Source: Oscillospiraceae bacterium (GTDB lineage Bacteria; Bacillota_A; Clostridia; Oscillospirales; Ruminococcaceae). Taken from it: 21,680 bases of DNA. Where the stretch lies: NCBI GenBank assembly GCA_017523995.1, contig JAFWUX010000189.1:1-21680 (forward strand), written 5' to 3'. The notes beneath the pieces are model-generated. The model did no database searches. It was not told where the DNA came from and worked only from the letters and a program-made list of their open reading frames with translations. Positions 8,771 to 16,622 of this stretch are shown here, piece after piece (positions within the stretch are counted from its first letter, which is position 1; the number at the start of each line of letters is the position of its first letter). Position numbers and translations under genes: made by a program.

Positions 8771-10915
8771 TCATTCCCAGTATGCAAACTGATTATAGTA
8801 CACATCATCCTCTGTGACACCGGGGAACACATTAGAGCCCCGTTGAAGTTTGCTCCAGTCAATACTGTTTCCGCCGTAATATACTTTGCAATACGGCACT
8901 GTAAAAGCATAGGCGCGAATCTCTTTCACACTGTACGGGATAAGAACCTCAATCAGCCACGGACAGTTATCAAATGCATGATCTTCAATCAGCGTGACAC
9001 CGTCCGGTATCAGGACAGATTCGAGAAGACCGCATCCGCTGAATGTATAAGGTGCAATTTCAGTCATGCCTTTTGAGAGCTTCAGCTCAGAGAGGTCGCA
9101 GTTCTGAAAGGCATGTTTCCCGACTTTCGTCACACTGTCCGGCAGGATGACCGATTGAATCCCGCTGCATCCGGAAAACGCTCCGTCCCCGATCTCAGTC
9201 AGACCGTTCGGAAATGATACCGCAGTAAGATCGCTGTTTTCAAAAGCACGGTCTGCAATGCTGCGTACCGGTACGCTGTCGATCTCTGCGGGAATGATAA
9301 GCTCCTGCAAAGGAGCATTTGTCCCCTCAATGACCGCCGTTCCGTTTGATACAGAAAACCGGAAAATACTTGTTGTGGTTTGATTTTCCGGCTCTGCAGG
9401 CTGTGCGGGCGCATCTGTTGAGACAGGAATAGCCGGCGTTCTGTCCGGCTCACCCGGCCTCTGATTGCCTGGGGGGGCTTCTGCAGCCTGCGGATCATTC
9501 CGGACTGTATCCGTTGTTTCACCGGAAACTGTCTCAGCCGTTGTCAAGGTCTGCAATACCGTTTCCGTAACAGAATCCTCTGCTTTTTCCGGTCCGGATC
9601 CAGCATCGGATACAGCAGCAGTATCCTGTACCGCATCCGTGACAGCCATATCCGTAACAGTGTTTTCTTCCGCTTCTGACAAGATGACAGTTCCGCTGTC
9701 ACGACCCTGTTCGGTACCGCGGTGCATCACTGCATATACGCCGATCCCGGCAGCAAGGACCCCGGCGGCAATCAGTCCGAGCATTTTCAATACAAACCCC
9801 CGCTGCCCGGAAGAACGCTGAACAGGTGCCGCTGCATTACCGGCACGCTGCTGTGCGGCTGCTGCAGACTGCGGTGCCGCATAAACTGTTGCATCGGGCG
9901 CAGGCTGCGGTGCCGCATAGACTGTTGCATCCGGATCGGACTGCGGTGCTGCATAAACCGTTGCATCCGGGTCATACGGAACAGCAGGATCGTATTCTGA
10001 TTCAGGCAAGGTACGCAAAGCCGCGATCAGTTCCTCTGCACTCCGGTAACGCTCATTCACAGAATATGCACATGCACGCAGAATCACATCTCCGAACGCA
10101 CCCTGCGCATCCAGCGGTTTCGGGAGCGGTGTTCCGGTGATCCGCATAACGAATGCTTCCTCCGGATTTTGGGTATCTTCAAACGGAAACAGACCGCGGT
10201 TCATCATCTGATACAGACAGATTCCGAGCGAATAAATATCCGTTTGCTCAGTATAATACTCTCCGGACGAATTTTTCGCAGTATAGACTTCCGGCGACAT
10301 ATAACCGGGTGTACCCGCAAAAGAACGTGTCATATCTGCCTGCTTGGCGATATTAAAATCGCCGAGCTTGAATGTTCCGTCCGCAGACATGAAGAAATTG
10401 TCCGGCTTGACATCGCGGTGAATAATACCGGCAGCATGGGCATACCGCAGTGCTTCTCCGATTTCAATCCCGAGGCGGCGAACCGTCTGCGGATTACGTT
10501 CCAGTGTTCCGTCTGCAAATAGATCGGCCGCATTCTGCATCAGCTCCATGCGGATCAGAAACACATACCCCGCAAATTTACCGTCAAGCTGAAATTCGCG
10601 GAGATCCTCGTCCTCATACCGTACAATATGGGGGCAGTCCCGCAGCCGGAGCATCAGAGCAGATTCGTTTTCCACTGCGGCACGCCGGCGCATCAAAGCT
10701 TCCCGCGCCTGTGCTTCTTCCGCGGCAAAACGCTGCGACGGCACGATCGGCTGGATCTTCAGCGCTGAGACATCGGTCCGGGCTGCGCGTTTCGCTTCAA
10801 CGCGGTAAACCGCGCTGAATGCACCCGCTCCGATTCGTTCCCGGATGTACCAGTTTTCCCAGATCGGCTGTTTAAGCTGCGGAATGATGATTTCAGCTAA
10901 TTCTGTAATATTCAT
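8771..10915 (-). CDS. Transmembrane Ser/Thr protein kinase with BspA-like leucine-rich-repeat ectodomain
   Basis: 714 residues from the ATG at 10915, which AAAAGGA precedes by 6 nt; a TTG 33 nt upstream keeps the frame open but has no such site. The Hanks-type kinase domain (about 20-290) shows a glycine loop (GAGAFSAVY), K53 (ALKIQ), D168 in HRDVKPDN, D186 in DFN and GTPGYMSPE. The Mg-binding Asp is kept but DFG is DFN. Three 12-residue repeats with TVYAAPQ follow (T319, T331, T343). One membrane helix spans about 374-397, then a Ser/Thr/Pro-rich linker to about 510. Residues 520-714 hold roughly five LRR_5 repeats (LTEIGDGAFSGC, VTKVGKHAFQNC). The kinase should face the cytoplasm and the LRR the outside: a receptor kinase. 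It lies between the ABC permease and the dockerin peptidase in one operon. Confidence 0.92.
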   Translation of the reverse strand: MNITELAEIIIPQLKQPIWENWYIRERIGAGAFSAVYRVEAKRAARTDVSALKIQPIVPSQRFAAEEAQAREALMRRRAAVENESALMLRLRDCPHIVRYEDEDLREFQLDGKFAGYVFLIRMELMQNAADLFADGTLERNPQTVRRLGIEIGEALRYAHAAGIIHRDVKPDNFFMSADGTFKLGDFNIAKQADMTRSFAGTPGYMSPEVYTAKNSSGEYYTEQTDIYSLGICLYQMMNRGLFPFEDTQNPEEAFVMRITGTPLPKPLDAQGAFGDVILRACAYSVNERYRSAEELIAALRTLPESEYDPAVPYDPDATVYAAPQSDPDATVYAAPQPAPDATVYAAPQSAAAAQQRAGNAAAPVQRSSGQRGFVLKMLGLIAAGVLAAGIGVYAVMHRGTEQGRDSGTVILSEAEENTVTDMAVTDAVQDTAAVSDAGSGPEKAEDSVTETVLQTLTTAETVSGETTDTVRNDPQAAEAPPGNQRPGEPDRTPAIPVSTDAPAQPAEPENQTTTSIFRFSVSNGTAVIEGTNAPLQELIIPAEIDSVPVRSIADRAFENSDLTAVSFPNGLTEIGDGAFSGCSGIQSVILPDSVTKVGKHAFQNCDLSELKLSKGMTEIAPYTFSGCGLLESVLIPDGVTLIEDHAFDNCPWLIEVLIPYSVKEIRAYAFTVPYCKVYYGGNSIDWSKLQRGSNVFPGVTEDDVYYNQFAYWE
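9868..9975 (-). repeat. Three 36-bp tandem repeats in the kinase juxtamembrane segment
   Basis: Three consecutive 12-codon units encode (D)PDATVYAAPQ with changes only at the unit ends (SDP, PAP, SAA). DNA identity is high but with synonymous changes. Each unit carries one Thr in the same context. Confidence 0.85.
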
Positions 10916-10921
10916 AAGCAA

Positions 10922-10928
10922 TCCTTTT
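10922..10928 (-). promoter_or_regulatory. Ribosome binding site deciding the ATG of the kinase
   Basis: AAAAGGA lies 6 nt before the ATG at 10915. It falls inside the frame that would open at the upstream TTG (10948), which supports the shorter protein. Confidence 0.7.
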
Positions 10929-10963
10929 CCAAAACTGCCGCAATCCAAACAGCAGCTTGATTA

Positions 10964-11797
10964 TTATGCACCTCTGTTCCGGATCTTCAGGCTGAGGATC
11001 GCAATCACCGTGCAGCCGAAACAAATCAGCAGCAGACTGCCCCATGCTGTCAGCAAGGTCTGCACGGTCGGATCATAAGCAGAATTGAACGACAGCCGGA
11101 CGATCTCCGGATATGCAAGGCTCATGCCGAGCGGCAGATCCGGGTCATTCAGGTTGCCGATGCAGCCCAGTGCCGACATGCCCCATTTGCTGCATGTGAT
11201 ATAAGCGATGTATTTTGCCCAGCCGCTCAGCCGGAACAGCACACCGCTCATCACAAGCTGTAGAATCAGCAGAAACGGCATCGCGGTCATTGCGACATTC
11301 GGTGTTGATGACACAGATGAAACCATGAGTCCCATGATATCCGATGCCCATACGATCAGAAACAGCGTGATAAAATACTCCGGCAGTGCCGCACCGAGCA
11401 ATACATGATGTGCAGGGAAATCGACCCACAAAAAGCATATTCCCGTCAGCAGTGCCGCCTGAATAAAGCAGACTGCAAACTCAAATATGATATGTGCGAG
11501 TATGTAGGCGCTGATGTGCAGTCTGGCACGGTATTCGCTTGCAATGGTTTCATGCTCCTTGCAGACGGTCTGAATCGAATTGAAAATGCCGATCCATATC
11601 CCTGCGGAAATGATCGCGAAAAAGCCGGATTCGGTATCCTCATAGGTGCGGAACATATCGTTTCCGACTACAGCACAGACCAGAAACCCGATGACCGCTG
11701 CGATCAGAATAAACTTCCAGTCCCGCTGATTCATAAAAAGCCTGTAATTCTTCGCAAGATAAACCGGGATCTGTTTTCCGGCAGAGCTTCTAGCCAC
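10964..11797 (-). CDS. ABC-2 type permease, partner of the FHA-ABC ATPase
   Basis: 277 residues from the GTG at 11797, which follows a perfect AGGAGG (11808-11803) by 5 nt and overlaps the stop codon of the ATPase gene by 8 nt (GTGGCTAG). The frame is open further upstream, but those ATGs lie inside the ATPase gene without a ribosome site. An N-terminal cytoplasmic stretch (about 20 residues) is followed by about six hydrophobic segments: FILIAAVIGFLVCAVVG, FFAIISAGIWIGIF, ILAHIIFEFAVCFIQAALLT, YFITLFLIVWASDIMGLMV, MTAMPFLLILQLVMSGVLF and a final LLLICFGCTVIAIL. This is the ABCG/ABC-2 membrane layout. The substrate is unknown; ABC-2 systems usually export. The kinase gene starts 48 nt downstream. 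Confidence 0.88.
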   Translation of the reverse strand: MARSSAGKQIPVYLAKNYRLFMNQRDWKFILIAAVIGFLVCAVVGNDMFRTYEDTESGFFAIISAGIWIGIFNSIQTVCKEHETIASEYRARLHISAYILAHIIFEFAVCFIQAALLTGICFLWVDFPAHHVLLGAALPEYFITLFLIVWASDIMGLMVSSVSSTPNVAMTAMPFLLILQLVMSGVLFRLSGWAKYIAYITCSKWGMSALGCIGNLNDPDLPLGMSLAYPEIVRLSFNSAYDPTVQTLLTAWGSLLLICFGCTVIAILSLKIRNRGA

Positions 11798-13400
11798 GGC
11801 TTCCTCCTCTCGTCTGTGCAAAGCGGTCGATAAATTCATCTGCTCTGCCTCTGCCGCCCTCTGCATTGATCTCCATGACGATATCAGAGAGCTTCTCCAC
11901 GCCGAAAAATGAAAGTGCATTCGGCACATCGCCGTAATACGCAAGATGGCCGGCATCGTCCCGGCTGCTCTTTGCGAGCACGATCACCTTTTTATACATG
12001 TGCGCAACATCATCCGGATAATGCGAGATCACCAGAACTGCATTGCCGGATTCCGCACAGGGCTTCAATTCCGCTGAATTGTCAATAGATTCCTCACGCG
12101 AAATATATCGCCTGAGCTGATCCATCTGATCTTTTCTGCCGGCAACATCCAGACCTGCATCCGGTTCGTCAAGTGTAAAAAACGCCGTATCACCGACTGC
12201 CTTGATCGCAACCTGAACACGCTTGCGCTGTCCGCCGCTGATCACGCCAAGCTTACTGTCCCGGATCGGCGTCAGCATCATTCTGCCGATCACATCTTCC
12301 ACACGCGCTTCGATCTCTTTTCTGCTGTAATCCCCTGCCAGTGCAAGCTTTGCTGCATCCATGATCGTATGGTATACCGTATCGTCAAAGCGGTAATCAG
12401 GGTACTGCGGCACAATGCCGATTCTGGATTTCAGCATTCTGAGATTCTGATAAAGGTCAAGGCCGTCGAGTTCCACATTTCCTTTCACGGAAAGCTGTGA
12501 ACCGGCAGAACGAAGCTGACCTGTGATCGCCTTCACAAATGTCGATTTTCCCGCGCCTGCACCGCCGAGGATCAGAATAAAATCACCGGATTCAATATCC
12601 AGAGAAATATCGCGCAGAAGTGTTTTTTTCGGTGTGAACGGCGAGCGGGATGCCAGAACAGATTCCAGTCTGACTCTCATCAGAATGTCAGAGTGCGTCG
12701 GATCATAGACCTGTTCCTTCCGTTTCTGCCACCAGACCGTATCGCCGGAAAAAAACAGCATCGTTCTGCCGATCCGGATCGTATCAAACGGCCGAAGCAT
12801 CTGCTCCCGCTCAATACTCCTGCGGTTGACGGCCAGACCGTTCCGGCTGCCTTTGTCCGCGATTTTCCACCCGTTCCCGGATTTTTGCAGGACTGCATGG
12901 GTGCCTGAAACCGTAAAATCATGCAGACAGATTCCGTTCTGCACGGTTCTGCCGATCAGGATTTCCTTTTTATCCGAAAGATCAAGCGCGTCCCATTTTT
13001 CATCCGCCGCAGCACCGGTACAAAAGATCATTGCGACAGCGTCCGGGTGCTGAAGATCCGTGCTGTCGATCCGCAGAACGTCGCCGTCACGGAGACTGAC
13101 CGGTTCCGAGCCGGAATCATCTTTCGCGGGAATCCGCTCACCGTTATAATAGGTGCCGTTCAGACTGTTGAGGTCACGGTATACAAAGGATCGGGACGCT
13201 TCATCAAAGTGAAATTCGCCGTGATGCCGTCCGGCAATCGCAGAATGCAGCGGGATCGACGGAATGTTTCCGCCGGCTGCCCGACCGACTGTCATGCTGT
13301 TTTCCAGCAGAACCGTGCGGAGCGGCTCACCGCGTTCCAGAATCAGCAGAACCGCCGGCATCGGCGGCGCAGGCGTATAGTATACGGTTCGATTTTCCAT
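11790..13400 (-). CDS. Double-FHA ABC transporter ATPase (Rv1747/ABCG-like)
   Basis: 536 residues from the ATG at 13400, which GAGGT (13411-13407) precedes by 6 nt. The frame is open further upstream but that part is promoter. The N-terminal tail reads MENRTVYYTPAPP. Two FHA domains follow: about 31-115 (VGRAAGG, AGRHHGEF, SLNGTYYN) and about 147-220 (IGRTVQN, VSGTHAVL, GSRNGLAVN); both keep the GR, S/T, H and N residues used for phosphothreonine binding. The ABC ATPase has Walker A GGAGAGKST (K285), signature ISGGQRKRV (near 388) and Walker B FFTLDEPDAG (near 411), with an ABCG-like signature. It should power the ABC-2 permease encoded next. In mycobacteria the FHA-ABC protein Rv1747 is controlled by the kinase PknF; here the kinase gene lies in the same operon. 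Confidence 0.93.
   Translation of the reverse strand: MENRTVYYTPAPPMPAVLLILERGEPLRTVLLENSMTVGRAAGGNIPSIPLHSAIAGRHHGEFHFDEASRSFVYRDLNSLNGTYYNGERIPAKDDSGSEPVSLRDGDVLRIDSTDLQHPDAVAMIFCTGAAADEKWDALDLSDKKEILIGRTVQNGICLHDFTVSGTHAVLQKSGNGWKIADKGSRNGLAVNRRSIEREQMLRPFDTIRIGRTMLFFSGDTVWWQKRKEQVYDPTHSDILMRVRLESVLASRSPFTPKKTLLRDISLDIESGDFILILGGAGAGKSTFVKAITGQLRSAGSQLSVKGNVELDGLDLYQNLRMLKSRIGIVPQYPDYRFDDTVYHTIMDAAKLALAGDYSRKEIEARVEDVIGRMMLTPIRDSKLGVISGGQRKRVQVAIKAVGDTAFFTLDEPDAGLDVAGRKDQMDQLRRYISREESIDNSAELKPCAESGNAVLVISHYPDDVAHMYKKVIVLAKSSRDDAGHLAYYGDVPNALSFFGVEKLSDIVMEINAEGGRGRADEFIDRFAQTRGGSRG
11803..11808 (-). promoter_or_regulatory. Ribosome binding site deciding the GTG of the permease
   Basis: A perfect AGGAGG lies inside the last codons of the ATPase gene, 5 nt before the GTG at 11797. 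This implies translational coupling of ATPase and permease. Confidence 0.8.
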
Positions 13401-13448
13401 TATAATACCTCGGATAATATGTTTGATTGAGCAATAATATATATGTTT

Positions 13449-13478
13449 ATTATAACAGACTTTTTTTGTTTGTGTCAA
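13449..13478 (-). promoter_or_regulatory. Consensus promoter of the FHA-ABC / kinase / peptidase operon
   Basis: On the minus strand TTGACA (13478-13473) and TATAAT (13454-13449) are separated by 18 nt. Both boxes are exact. They lie about 50 bp upstream of the ATG at 13400 and should drive all four genes; I saw no clear terminator between them. Confidence 0.85.
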
Positions 13479-13718
13479 GGAAAAATTGTTGTTTGTGCAC
13501 GATTGTATGTTGGGATAATACAATTTGTTGTTTCAATTGCCCGCTATACTAAATGCTATGATTTCATGCGTATCTTTCCCGAACGAAAACAGACTTATCC
13601 GAAATACAAGTCCAGTTTGGAAATGATAAACGTCCACTGCAAGGAACAGGTTGTTACACGAGCGAACAAACTGACAAGTACAATCAAAAAGAGGATCTCA
13701 TTCTGAAACTGAAATAAG
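13479..13718. other. Gene-free segment with a possible 3' gene remnant
   Basis: No convincing gene. The part just before copy B (AATCAAAAAGAGGAT at about 13683, running to GAAATAAG) resembles the last codons of the dockerin gene at 16297 (GATCAAAAAGAGGAT, running to GCGATAAC), and both lead into the same terminator element. A short plus-strand frame (13443-13706) overlaps the operon promoter, has no ribosome site and is probably not a gene. Confidence 0.4.
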
Positions 13719-13840
13719 TATGATACTGAAATTCCCGGCACTGACCGGGCATTTTGCTGTTTATAGGCATCTGTTATCGGAAAAGGATTTCCGGATCCGG
13801 AACTGATCTGTTAATGTATAAAAGCATCGCAAGCACGCGG
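13719..13840 (+). repeat. Intergenic repeat family, copy B, with terminator hairpin
   Basis: ATGATACTGAAATT, then hairpin CCCGG (13734-13738) / CCGGG (13745-13749), then CATTTTGCTGTTTATAGGCATCTGTTATCGGAAAAG, GGATCCGGAACTGATCTGTT and ATAAAAGCATCGCAAGC. It aligns along its length with copies A and C. No intact gene precedes it. From 13841 to the promoter at 13983 I see nothing recognisable. Confidence 0.75.
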
Positions 13841-13982
13841 TTTCTAAGATGTCGATCCCGCTGCGTGTACGATTTCGTGAGCAGTAAAATAAGCACCTTC
13901 TAAGTCTATATGCCCGGCAAACAGCGCGAAAAAGCTTTGTAACACTTACAGCTTTGTTTTCTGAATTGAAAACTGAATCCGC

Positions 13983-14011
13983 TTGACAGCCGGGGAATAA
14001 TCAGTTATAAT
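13983..14011 (+). promoter_or_regulatory. Consensus promoter of the LRR-dockerin gene
   Basis: TTGACA (13983-13988), a 17-nt spacer and TATAAT (14006-14011), both exact. The ATG follows at 14063 with AGGAG at 14051-14055. Confidence 0.9.
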
Positions 14012-14062
14012 AAACATGCTTAGTTAAAAGCACCGAACTAAAGTTCAAAAAGGAGTTTTATT

Positions 14063-16330
14063 ATGATTACAAAAAGATTATTCTCAGCAATGCTTAGTAT
14101 ACTTGCGATTACTTGCCCTATTTCTAACTTTCATATTTATGAAGCAACTGAATCTTCAGCAATTGAAGCAGAAGATATATCAGGAAACACCGGAACCTGC
14201 GGAGACAGTGTGACATATTCCCTTGACGATACAGGAAAGCTGACTATCAGCGGAAAAGGTGCTGTATATGACTATGCTGATGGAGAGAACCCATTTGCCA
14301 ATAATGAGCAGATCAAACAAGTCGTAATTGAAGAAGGAATAACGCATATAGGTGAATATGTATTTGCAAACTGTACTTCACTTGCCAGCATCACTATCCC
14401 CGATTCCGTAACAGGTATCGGTCAGTATGCTTTCAGCGGTTCCGCTGTTAAGTCGATCGTCATTCCCGAATCAGTGGTAACACTGGATACAAACAGTATG
14501 TTTATGGATTGTAAGGAACTTGAGTCTGTGGTTCTCCCGCAGTCTGTAACAGTGTTATACAGCAATGCTTTCAAGAATTGTATAAAGCTAAAGGAAGTTG
14601 ATATTCCCGATTCCGTAACTGCAATACAGAATGATGTTTTTTCGGGTACAACATTTACGTCGCTGTTTATTCCTTCAGAAGTTGCCATGATAAACGGAAA
14701 TGCTCTGAGAGGCAGCAAGATCGATACAATTTACGGATTCAAGAATTCAACTGCAGAGGCATTTGCAAAGAAAAACGGACTGAATTTCATTGAAAGAGAA
14801 GAACGAGTATGGAAAAGAACTGACAGCCTGCCCATTGCAGGTGTTTATAAGCTTGCATGTGATGCAGACGTTAAAAACTATATCACAATAAGCGAAATGC
14901 TTGATCTTGATCTGAACGGTCATACTGTCAATATCCCTGAGATCATTTGCAGCAGCACAAGCAATGTTATAATCAGAGACAGCGATCCGCAGAAGAAAGG
15001 CACAATCATTTGTACAGAGGATCGCAATCTGATAACATCATACAACAAACTGACCATTTATGGCGGAAACTTTTATGGTTATGATAAGAAAACGGTCTGC
15101 GCAACAGTAAGGATCAATGACGGTAGTTTTGATTGTTACGGCGGTGAGATCACCGGATACTACAGTCATGCGCTATCTGTAAGAACCAAAGACGGCATTA
15201 TAAACATTATGGGCGGAAAAATGGAAGCTTCCTCTGCAGATAACGGAAAAAGCAACGTATATTCAGTATGGCTTGCTGATACATTTGCCGGTACGCTCAA
15301 TATAACAGGCGGAGAGCTGCATGCAGACCTTGGTGCAGCGGTCAGCGGCTCTCCTTCGGACTGTATCGTGAATATATCCGGCGGAAAGATATTAAGTGAC
15401 TATGATTATGGTTTTAAGTGCATGAAAAAAGGTACTGTAAATCTAAGCGGAAATATCTGTATGAAGGGAGAAAAGAGCGGTATTTACGTACCGGACGGAA
15501 AAACGATAAATATTACCGGTGCTGTAACCGGTGCTGATGTAAGTGTTTATGCTGAAGCATCCGGTTTACTTACGAACGGACTCGGTAAGTACATCAGTGC
15601 TTCAACACTGAACCGGTATCTGCCTGATATAAAATCAAATGGTACTATTTCAGTAAACAATGACGGAGAACTGATCATAGATGTTCCTGTTGTTACATCA
15701 ACAACAGCTGTATCAGGTTCAGTAACTTCAACAACCGCTACAACATCCGCCATGGATAAGCCGGTTACCACTACCGCAAAGGCAACCACCACAACAGTCA
15801 AGGTGACTACGACCACCGTCATGGCTACAACAACAACCAAGGCCACTACTACAACCGCTAAGGTTACCACCACAACGGAAAAAGCTATCACCACAACAAT
15901 AAAAGCTGCCACTACAACGGCCAAGGTTACTACCACAACTGCGAGAGCAACGACTACGGCAGCACCGGTTACCGCGACGACACCGACAGAAACGACTCCG
16001 GTCGTTACGACCTCTGCCGCCCTTGTTCCGCTGCGCGGCGATGTGACCGGCGACGGTAAGGTCAGTGTTGATGATGCGCAGCTGACGCTCAAGGCATATA
16101 CCGAACGCATTGCCGGAAATGACATGAAGCTGACTGATGAACAGATCAAAGCAGCGGACGTTGACGGCAACGGCGAGATCAGCGTTGAGGATGCACAGTG
16201 GCTTCTGAAGTATTATACTGAAAAATACGTTGCCGGAAAAGATATCACATGGGATGATATCTTCGGTAAAAAAACGCAGGCATTGCCCCGATTGATCAAA
16301 AAGAGGATACCGTCTTTGAAGATGCGATAA
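14063..16330 (+). CDS. Secreted LRR / beta-helix dockerin protein
   Basis: 755 residues; ATG at 14063 with AGGAG 7 nt upstream. A signal peptide (about 1-28, MITKRLFSAMLSILAIT) is followed by BspA-like LRR_5 repeats (about 60-240; ITHIGEYVFANC, VTGIGQYAFSG, PDSVTAIQNDVF). A parallel beta-helix-like region comes next (about 250-540) with recurring GG turns (YGGNFYG, CYGGEITG, IMGGKMEA, ITGGELHA, ISGGKIL). A Thr-rich linker (about 540-652) leads to a C-terminal dockerin: D660 opens loop 1 (DVTGDGKVSVDD), loop 2 is DVDGNGEISVED, then a VAGKDITW...QALPR tail. No catalytic motif is visible; binding or scaffolding is more likely than catalysis. Its body is more AT-rich than the neighbouring genes, while linker and dockerin DNA is GC-richer, pointing to a module join. 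The LRR type matches the kinase ectodomain nearby. Confidence 0.93.
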   Translation: MITKRLFSAMLSILAITCPISNFHIYEATESSAIEAEDISGNTGTCGDSVTYSLDDTGKLTISGKGAVYDYADGENPFANNEQIKQVVIEEGITHIGEYVFANCTSLASITIPDSVTGIGQYAFSGSAVKSIVIPESVVTLDTNSMFMDCKELESVVLPQSVTVLYSNAFKNCIKLKEVDIPDSVTAIQNDVFSGTTFTSLFIPSEVAMINGNALRGSKIDTIYGFKNSTAEAFAKKNGLNFIEREERVWKRTDSLPIAGVYKLACDADVKNYITISEMLDLDLNGHTVNIPEIICSSTSNVIIRDSDPQKKGTIICTEDRNLITSYNKLTIYGGNFYGYDKKTVCATVRINDGSFDCYGGEITGYYSHALSVRTKDGIINIMGGKMEASSADNGKSNVYSVWLADTFAGTLNITGGELHADLGAAVSGSPSDCIVNISGGKILSDYDYGFKCMKKGTVNLSGNICMKGEKSGIYVPDGKTINITGAVTGADVSVYAEASGLLTNGLGKYISASTLNRYLPDIKSNGTISVNNDGELIIDVPVVTSTTAVSGSVTSTTATTSAMDKPVTTTAKATTTTVKVTTTTVMATTTTKATTTTAKVTTTTEKAITTTIKAATTTAKVTTTTARATTTAAPVTATTPTETTPVVTTSAALVPLRGDVTGDGKVSVDDAQLTLKAYTERIAGNDMKLTDEQIKAADVDGNGEISVEDAQWLLKYYTEKYVAGKDITWDDIFGKKTQALPRLIKKRIPSLKMR

Positions 16331-16331
16331 C

Positions 16332-16500
16332 ATGATATTGAAATGCCCGGCGTTGGCCGGGCATTTTGCTGTTTATAGTCATCTATGGTCAATGATTTGG
16401 CATCGTTCATTTTTCCGATATTTGAAAAGAAACTCCGTATTCGGAAAAGTGAGCGATTCGAAAGCTCTCTAGCACGATACAAAAGCATCATAAAAGCGTA
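16332..16500 (+). repeat. Intergenic repeat family, copy C (longest)
   Basis: It starts directly after the stop codon. In addition to the blocks of copies A and B it carries an insert shared with copy D: CATCGTTCATTTTTCCGATA...TATTCGGAAAA, whose ends form an inverted repeat (16411-16420 with 16438-16448). It ends GATACAAAAGCATCATAAAAGCG, like copy B. The following bases to 16622 hold no gene. Confidence 0.75.
16341..16366. terminator. Perfect terminator hairpin, probably bidirectional
   Basis: An 11-bp perfect stem, AAATGCCCGGC (16341-16351) and GCCGGGCATTT (16356-16366), closes a GTTG loop 10 nt after the stop of the LRR-dockerin gene. The A/T ends make it usable from both sides, and the next gene is convergent. 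It is also the core of repeat copy C. Confidence 0.85.
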
Positions 16501-16622
16501 TGTTTCATGGCGCTTCTTTGTGGCGCGTGCGGTTCCGCGTACAGTTATTTTTTGATTTTTACGACAGTATACACGGATATCAATCCGGTTCGCTGCCCGG
16601 TTTTGCAGGTATACACAGACTG

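Noticed and set aside
11798..11956. Longer permease N-terminus starting inside the ATPase gene
   Set aside because: A perfect AGGAGG precedes the GTG at 11797, and the extra 53 residues are an Arg/Ser-rich out-of-frame reading of the ATPase C-terminus.
13401..13523. Longer N-terminus for the FHA-ABC protein
   Set aside because: It would cover the -10 and -35 boxes of its own promoter; the ATG at 13400 has GAGGT upstream.
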